From contig CAJTIY010000002.1 in the NCBI GenBank assembly GCA_910576555.1, positions 1 through 64,000 on the forward strand: DNA of 64,000 nucleotides, in the 5' to 3' direction. The DNA comes from an uncultured Alistipes sp. Its GTDB lineage: Bacteria > Bacteroidota > Bacteroidia > Bacteroidales > Rikenellaceae. The notes below the pieces were generated by a model. It was given only the letters and a program-made list of their open reading frames with translations, was not told the DNA's origin and searched no databases. Numbering within the stretch: position 1 is the stretch's first letter; every line of letters begins with the position of its first letter. A program made the translations under genes and the position numbers. This document shows, piece by piece, positions 58,812-64,000 of this stretch.

Positions 58812-59870
58812 ATGTATAGTATGGAAAAGAGAATCAGAGAGCTGCTCGCCGCGATCGTACATCCGGAAACGGAACGCGATCTGGTGGCGAGCGGATTCGT
58901 GGAACACGTAGCCGCAGCGGCGGACAAGGCGACCGTCGTGCTGCGTTTCGCGAAGGGGCGCGATCCCTTCGCCGTGAAGATCAAGAAGGCCGTCGAGGAG
59001 GCGCTCCGCCGGGAGTTTCCCGCGGCGGAGGTGCTCGTAGTGGTCAAGGAGGGGGGCGCCGCACCGCGCCCCGAACCCAAGACGACGAGCTCGGCGGGCG
59101 ACATCGCCCGCGTCATCGCCATCGCCTCGGGCAAGGGGGGCGTCGGCAAGTCGACGGTCGCGGCGAACCTCGCCGTAGCGCTCCGCAACCGGGGTTTCCG
59201 CGTGGGTCTGCTCGACGCCGACATCTACGGACCTTCGCAGCCCAAGATGTTCGGTGTCGAAGGATACGTCCCCGACGCCGTGCGGGAGGAGGGCGTCGAC
59301 CGCATCGTCCCGGCCGACGCGCAGGGCATCGAGCTGATGTCGATCGGTTTCTTCATCAAGCCCGACGACGCGCTGCTGTGGCGCGGCGCGATGGCCGTGA
59401 GCGCCCTCAAGCAGATGATCCACCAGACGAAGTGGGGTCCGCTCGACTTCCTGCTCCTCGACCTGCCTCCCGGCACGGGCGACATCCACCTCTCGATCGT
59501 CGGCGAGCTGAAGATCGACGCCGCGGTGATCGTCTCCACGCCGCAGCAGGTGGCCGTGGCCGACGTGGTGCGGGGCGTGGAGCTCTTCCGCAACGAAAAT
59601 ATCGCCGTGCCGGTCGCCGGCATCGTGGAGAACATGGCATGGTTCACGCCCGAGGAGCTGCCCGACAACCGCTACTACCTCTTCGGCCGCGGCGGCGCGC
59701 GCCGCTATGCCGAGGAGCACGGCATCGAACTGCTGGGCGAGATCCCGATCGTGCAGTCGATCATGGAGGGGGCCGAGGAGGGCCGCCCGGCCGCCGGCAT
59801 CGATCCGCGCGTCGAGCGCTACTACCGCGAAATCGCCGACAAGGTGGTGACGGCAGTGATGAAAGGGTGA
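58812..59870 (+). CDS. mrp: Mrp/ApbC-type Fe-S carrier ATPase
   Basis: A 352-residue protein with an N-terminal DUF59/MIP18-like domain (about 1-85) and a C-terminal ParA/NBP35 P-loop ATPase ('IASGKGGVGKSTVAANLA', 'LLDADIYGPSQPKMFG', 'LLLDLPPGTGDIHLS'). It is expected to carry Fe-S clusters to target proteins. The CxxC pair found in most Mrp proteins is replaced: after 'VENMAWFTPEELPDNRYYLF' there is no Cys, which appears usual for Bacteroidota homologues. A second ATG lies three codons in. Confidence 0.95.
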   Translation: MYSMEKRIRELLAAIVHPETERDLVASGFVEHVAAAADKATVVLRFAKGRDPFAVKIKKAVEEALRREFPAAEVLVVVKEGGAAPRPEPKTTSSAGDIARVIAIASGKGGVGKSTVAANLAVALRNRGFRVGLLDADIYGPSQPKMFGVEGYVPDAVREEGVDRIVPADAQGIELMSIGFFIKPDDALLWRGAMAVSALKQMIHQTKWGPLDFLLLDLPPGTGDIHLSIVGELKIDAAVIVSTPQQVAVADVVRGVELFRNENIAVPVAGIVENMAWFTPEELPDNRYYLFGRGGARRYAEEHGIELLGEIPIVQSIMEGAEEGRPAAGIDPRVERYYREIADKVVTAVMKG

Positions 59871-60273
59871 TGATAAACGGTCGAAAAACGGTTGAAAAGC
59901 GGTCGATAACGAGCGAACAACTTCTGAAAACTTACATGACGCAACTCTTGCGCATCCGGGAAAAAGGATCGTATAGACGGATTTCGCGAACGGCCAAAAA
60001 AAGTTTTCACGAATTGTTCCCCCTGCGCCGGAGCCGGAATGGGGAAAGGATGTGGACAATTCCGGAGTGTCGAAATGTCGACAACTCTTTTCGACAACTG
60101 TGGACAAACCCCTCAACGCACTGATCCGAAACCGATTGAAGAGAAAAACCGTAAACACCCGCAACGAGCGATGTCGATAATAGGAAACCGGCTCCGACTT
60201 ATGCACATTGTCGACAGCTATTACTTCTTTTCTTTCTTTTAATTTAAATTTAATAAAGAGATAAAAATAAAAA
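59871..60273. other. Candidate replication origin (oriC)
   Basis: A 403-bp gene-free region with TTATGCACA (60199-60207), two TTGTCCACA nonamers on the minus strand (60051-60059 and 60099-60107), a TGTCGATAA variant (60172-60180) and a TGTCGACAA (60076-60084), all within about 160 bp and resembling DnaA boxes. A 55-bp AT-rich tract (60219-60273) follows directly, as a DNA-unwinding element would. Gene orientation is mostly minus to the left and plus to the right. It could instead be only the nadA leader. Confidence 0.5.
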
Positions 60274-61212
<939 letters not shown>

Positions 61213-61314
61213 GAGGCCGGAGTGCGGTTTTTCCGGCCGCCCGGGAGGGGCTCCGGCGCCGGAGCCCCCGGGGCGAGCCCCAGTTACGTCGTACCTGATA
61301 AATAGTTCACGCAT

Positions 61315-63441
61315 ATGAAGAAACTCATTTCGTTACTGGCCGCCGCGAGCATCGCGCTCTCGGCTTCGGCCGACGAGGGCATGTGGCTGCTGCCCTACCT
61401 CAAGAAGATGAACATCAAGCAGATGAAGTCGCTCGGCTGCAAGCTCTCGGCCGAGGAGATCTACAGCCTCGACCGGTCGTCGCTCAAGGACGCCATCGTC
61501 GTCTTCGGCGGCGGATGCACGGGCGAGATCGTCTCGCCCGAGGGGCTTCTGTTCACCAATCACCACTGCGGTTACGCCTCGATCCAGAGCCTCTCGTCGG
61601 TCGACCACGACTACCTCAAGTACGGCTTCTGGGCCCGCAACAACGCCGAGGAGATCCCCGCGCCGGGGCTGAAGGTGCGCTTCGTCCGCCGCATCTTCGA
61701 CGTGACGTCGGAGGTGATGGGCAACGTTCCCTCGATCGCCGGACAGAAGGAGTACGAGGAGATCACCCGCGCCAACATCGCGGCGCTGACCGAGCGGCTC
61801 GAGAAGGAGCACCCCGGCATGCGGATCGAGGTGAAGCCCTTCTTCGAGGGGAACCAGTTCTTCGCCTTCGTCATGGAGGTCTACTCCGACGTGCGTCTGG
61901 TGGGCACGCCCCCGTCGTCGATCGGCAAGTTCGGCGGCGACACCGACAACTGGATGTGGCCGCGCCATACGGGCGATTTCTCGGTGTTCCGCGTCTACGC
62001 CGGACCCGATAACCGTCCGGCGGAGTATTCGCCGGAAAATCGCCCCTACAAGGCCGAAAAATACCTCAAGATCTCGCTCGGCGGCGTTCGGGAGAACGAC
62101 TTCGCCATGATCATGGGCTTCCCCGGGTCGACGCAGCGCTTCGCCACCTCCTACGAGCTGGGCGACATGCTCGCCGTTTCGAACCCGCAGCGCATCTTCA
62201 TCCGCGGCGAGCGGCAGGAGATTCTGTGGAAGGACATGCTGGCCAGCGATGCCGTGCGGATCCAGTACGCCTCGAAGTACGCCCGTTCGTCGAACTACTG
62301 GAAGAACTCGATCGGCATGTCGCGCGGCATCGAGAAGCTCAAGGTCAAGGAGCGCAAGGAGGAGCAGGAGGAGTCCTTCCGGCAGTGGGCCGCGGCCAAC
62401 ACGCTGCCCGAGGAGGGGTATACGAATGCCCTCGCGAAGGTCGAAGAGGCCGTGGCGGCCCGTTCGGAGGCCGCCGCAGGGCTGCAGTTCCTCTCCGAGG
62501 CCTTCCTCAACGGCATCGAGCTGATCCAGCCCGCGCTGGGCTTCGTGGGCCGCGAGGGCTTCACGGAGGAGATCGATGCCGGGACGGCCGCCGCGCGGAT
62601 GGCCGACTGGTACGGGGACTACAGCCCCGCGACCGACCGCAAGGTGGCCAAGCGGATGATGACCATCGCCCGCGAGCGGATGAAGCGGCTCCCCTCATTC
62701 TATGCCGAGGTCGTCGACAAGGAGTTCGGCGGCGATATCGACGCCTATGTAGACTACCTCTACGACCGTTCGCTCTTCGCCGACGGTGCGAAGGTGCAGG
62801 CCCTCGTCGCCGACTATGCGCCCGAGCGGGTCGCCGCGGATCCCATCGTGCCGCTGGTACGCTCGGTGATCGCGCTCTACAACGAATTCTACGGCGAGTA
62901 TGCGGCGCATAAGGCCTCTTTCGACGAGGGACGCCGCAAGTACGTCGCCGGTCTGATGCTCCAGCATCCCGAGAAGGCGTGGGCGTCGGACGCCAACTTC
63001 ACGATCCGCCTCACCTACGGACGCGTGCTGCCCTACGAGCCCGCCGACGGCATCGAGTACAGCTATTATACGACCCTGAAGGGCGTCATGGAGAAGGAGG
63101 ATTCGAAGAATCCCGCCGAGTTCTTCGTGCCGGAGCGCCTCAAGGAGCTCTATGCGGCGAAGGATTTCGGCCGCTACGCCGACCGCAACGGCGAGCTGCC
63201 CACCTGCTTTCTGGCCGACTGCGACATCACGGGCGGCAACTCGGGGTCGCCCGTGCTCAACGGCCGCGGCGAGCTGATCGGTCTGGCGTTCGACGGCAAC
63301 TGGGAGGCCATGTCGGGCGACGTGGCCTTCGAGCCCGAGCTGCAGCGAACGATCGCGGTCGACATCCGCTACGTGCTCTTCACGATCGACAAGTTCGCCG
63401 GTGCCGGATGGCTGCTCGACGAGCTCGACATCGTGAAGTGA
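61315..63441 (+). CDS. S46 family dipeptidyl-peptidase (DPP7-type)
   Basis: A 708-residue periplasmic serine peptidase with a signal peptide ending at 'LSASA'. The catalytic triad regions are 'TNHHCGYASIQ' (His), 'GGDTDNWMWPRHTGDFSVF' (Asp) and 'TGGNSGSPVLNG' (Ser). The S1-determining position falls in 'AFDGNWEAMSGD': Gly here, as in DPP7, whereas DPP11 has Arg. So cleavage of dipeptides after hydrophobic rather than acidic residues is predicted. S46 enzymes feed asaccharolytic peptide metabolism in this phylum. Confidence 0.95.
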   Translation: MKKLISLLAAASIALSASADEGMWLLPYLKKMNIKQMKSLGCKLSAEEIYSLDRSSLKDAIVVFGGGCTGEIVSPEGLLFTNHHCGYASIQSLSSVDHDYLKYGFWARNNAEEIPAPGLKVRFVRRIFDVTSEVMGNVPSIAGQKEYEEITRANIAALTERLEKEHPGMRIEVKPFFEGNQFFAFVMEVYSDVRLVGTPPSSIGKFGGDTDNWMWPRHTGDFSVFRVYAGPDNRPAEYSPENRPYKAEKYLKISLGGVRENDFAMIMGFPGSTQRFATSYELGDMLAVSNPQRIFIRGERQEILWKDMLASDAVRIQYASKYARSSNYWKNSIGMSRGIEKLKVKERKEEQEESFRQWAAANTLPEEGYTNALAKVEEAVAARSEAAAGLQFLSEAFLNGIELIQPALGFVGREGFTEEIDAGTAAARMADWYGDYSPATDRKVAKRMMTIARERMKRLPSFYAEVVDKEFGGDIDAYVDYLYDRSLFADGAKVQALVADYAPERVAADPIVPLVRSVIALYNEFYGEYAAHKASFDEGRRKYVAGLMLQHPEKAWASDANFTIRLTYGRVLPYEPADGIEYSYYTTLKGVMEKEDSKNPAEFFVPERLKELYAAKDFGRYADRNGELPTCFLADCDITGGNSGSPVLNGRGELIGLAFDGNWEAMSGDVAFEPELQRTIAVDIRYVLFTIDKFAGAGWLLDELDIVK

Positions 63442-63466
63442 CCGGCCCCTCGGGCCGAGCCGTGCG

Positions 63467-63498
63467 AAGCGCGATCCCGCCCGGGGTCGCGCTTTTTT
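63467..63498 (+). terminator. Terminator of the S46 peptidase gene
   Basis: A 12-bp stem with one wobble pair (63467-63478 with 63483-63494) is followed by a T-run (to 63498). Confidence 0.8.
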
Positions 63499-63562
63499 CG
63501 GTCCGGCTGCCGGATCGCAACCGAAATATGCGTCGGGGCTTTCCTTTTCCGCGAAAAATTCG

Positions 63563-63570
63563 TACTTTTG
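63563..63570 (+). promoter_or_regulatory. -7 element (TACTTTTG) of metG
   Basis: The sequence 'TTCGTACTTTTGACTG' lies 27 nt before the metG ATG. Confidence 0.6.
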
Positions 63571-63597
63571 ACTGAATTTATCATTACTCGATTCACT

Positions 63598-64000
63598 ATG
63601 GCAAAAACGTACAAACGTTATCTCGTCACTTCGGCGCTGCCCTATGCCAACGGTCCCGTGCATATCGGCCATCTGGCGGGCGTCTACATACCTTCGGACA
63701 TCTACACGCGCTATCTGCGGCTGCGGGGCCGCGACGTGATTTCGGTCTGCGGATCGGACGAGCACGGCGTGCCCATCACCATCAAGGCCCGCAAGGAGGG
63801 GATCACGCCCCAGCAGGTCGTCGACCGCTACCACGAGCTGATCGAAAAGTCGTTCAGAGGGCTCGGCATGTCGTTCGACATCTATTCGCGCACCTCGTCG
63901 GCGACCCATGCCGCCACGGCGTCGGCCTTTTTCCGCAAGCTCTACGACGAGGGCAAGTTCATCGAGCGCACCTCGATGCAGTATTACGACGAGGAGGCGC
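63598..64000 (+). CDS. metG: Methionyl-tRNA synthetase, 5' part
   Basis: The first 134 codons are visible, and the gene continues beyond the window. 'LVTSALPYANGPVHIGHLAG' carries the HIGH-type ATP site, and 'VCGSDEHGVPITIKARKEG' and 'SRTSSATHAATASAFFRKLY' are conserved in class I MetRS. It charges tRNA-Met. The start codon is the ATG at 63598. Confidence 0.96.
   Translation, partial: MAKTYKRYLVTSALPYANGPVHIGHLAGVYIPSDIYTRYLRLRGRDVISVCGSDEHGVPITIKARKEGITPQQVVDRYHELIEKSFRGLGMSFDIYSRTSSATHAATASAFFRKLYDEGKFIERTSMQYYDEEA

Noticed and set aside
61247..61268. Terminator after nadA
   Set aside because: The palindrome is perfect and GC-rich but not followed by a T-run on either strand.

Overview
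The window is a GC-rich chromosomal segment from a Bacteroidota bacterium, most like Alistipes or another Rikenellaceae. Supporting signs are Bacteroidota promoters (TAnnTTTG with an upstream TTTG 18-20 bp away), an ECF sigma/FecR/SusC/SusD polysaccharide-utilisation locus (PUL), a Bat 'aerotolerance' operon, an S46 dipeptidyl-peptidase, a Mrp ATPase of the CxxC-less type, and many lipoproteins. This assignment is inferred from protein and motif character; no database was searched.

Layout. 1-7.5 kb: a promoter-bearing dispersed repeat, an S41 protease lipoprotein, nth, a four-helix-bundle gene in an AT-rich cassette, uvrD, and a lipoprotein translationally coupled to the decayed end of a C10 (streptopain-type) protease. 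8.1-14.6 kb: the moxR-DUF58-bat operon on the plus strand. 15.4-25.9 kb: a minus-strand PUL (ECF sigma, anti-sigma, STN-containing SusC, SusD, GH18 glycosidase, LamG lipoprotein), resembling host N-glycan PULs. 26.5 kb: rnpB. 27.4-32.3 kb: a small hypothetical gene, an outer-membrane protein, a DUF4136-like lipoprotein, folE, an ITPase, a HAD phosphatase and a nitroreductase. 32.4-36.0 kb: lipA-lipB-recJ. 36.9-40.7 kb: a candidate small RNA, an AraC regulator, a membrane protein and rnhB. 41.2-47.6 kb: exbB-exbD-exbD, ansA, tatD and dprA. 47.8 kb: tRNA-Cys. 48-58.5 kb: a DUF1848 protein, a 57-residue small protein, polA, queD, three lipoproteins and sppA. 58.8-64 kb: mrp, nadA, S46 peptidase and the start of metG.

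Two kinds of unusual DNA run through the window. Long G/A-rich degenerate tandem repeats fill several intergenic gaps, nearly all purine-rich on the plus strand, and comparable low-complexity inserts sit inside conserved proteins (UvrD, LipB, DUF6427-like). Separately, a 74-75 bp repeat carrying its own Bacteroidota promoter provides the apparent promoters of rnpB and rnhB and recurs in tandem at the left edge.

Gene orientation is mostly minus up to 58.5 kb and entirely plus after 58.8 kb. The 403-bp gap between mrp and nadA holds DnaA-box-like nonamers and an AT-rich tract, so it is a candidate replication origin.
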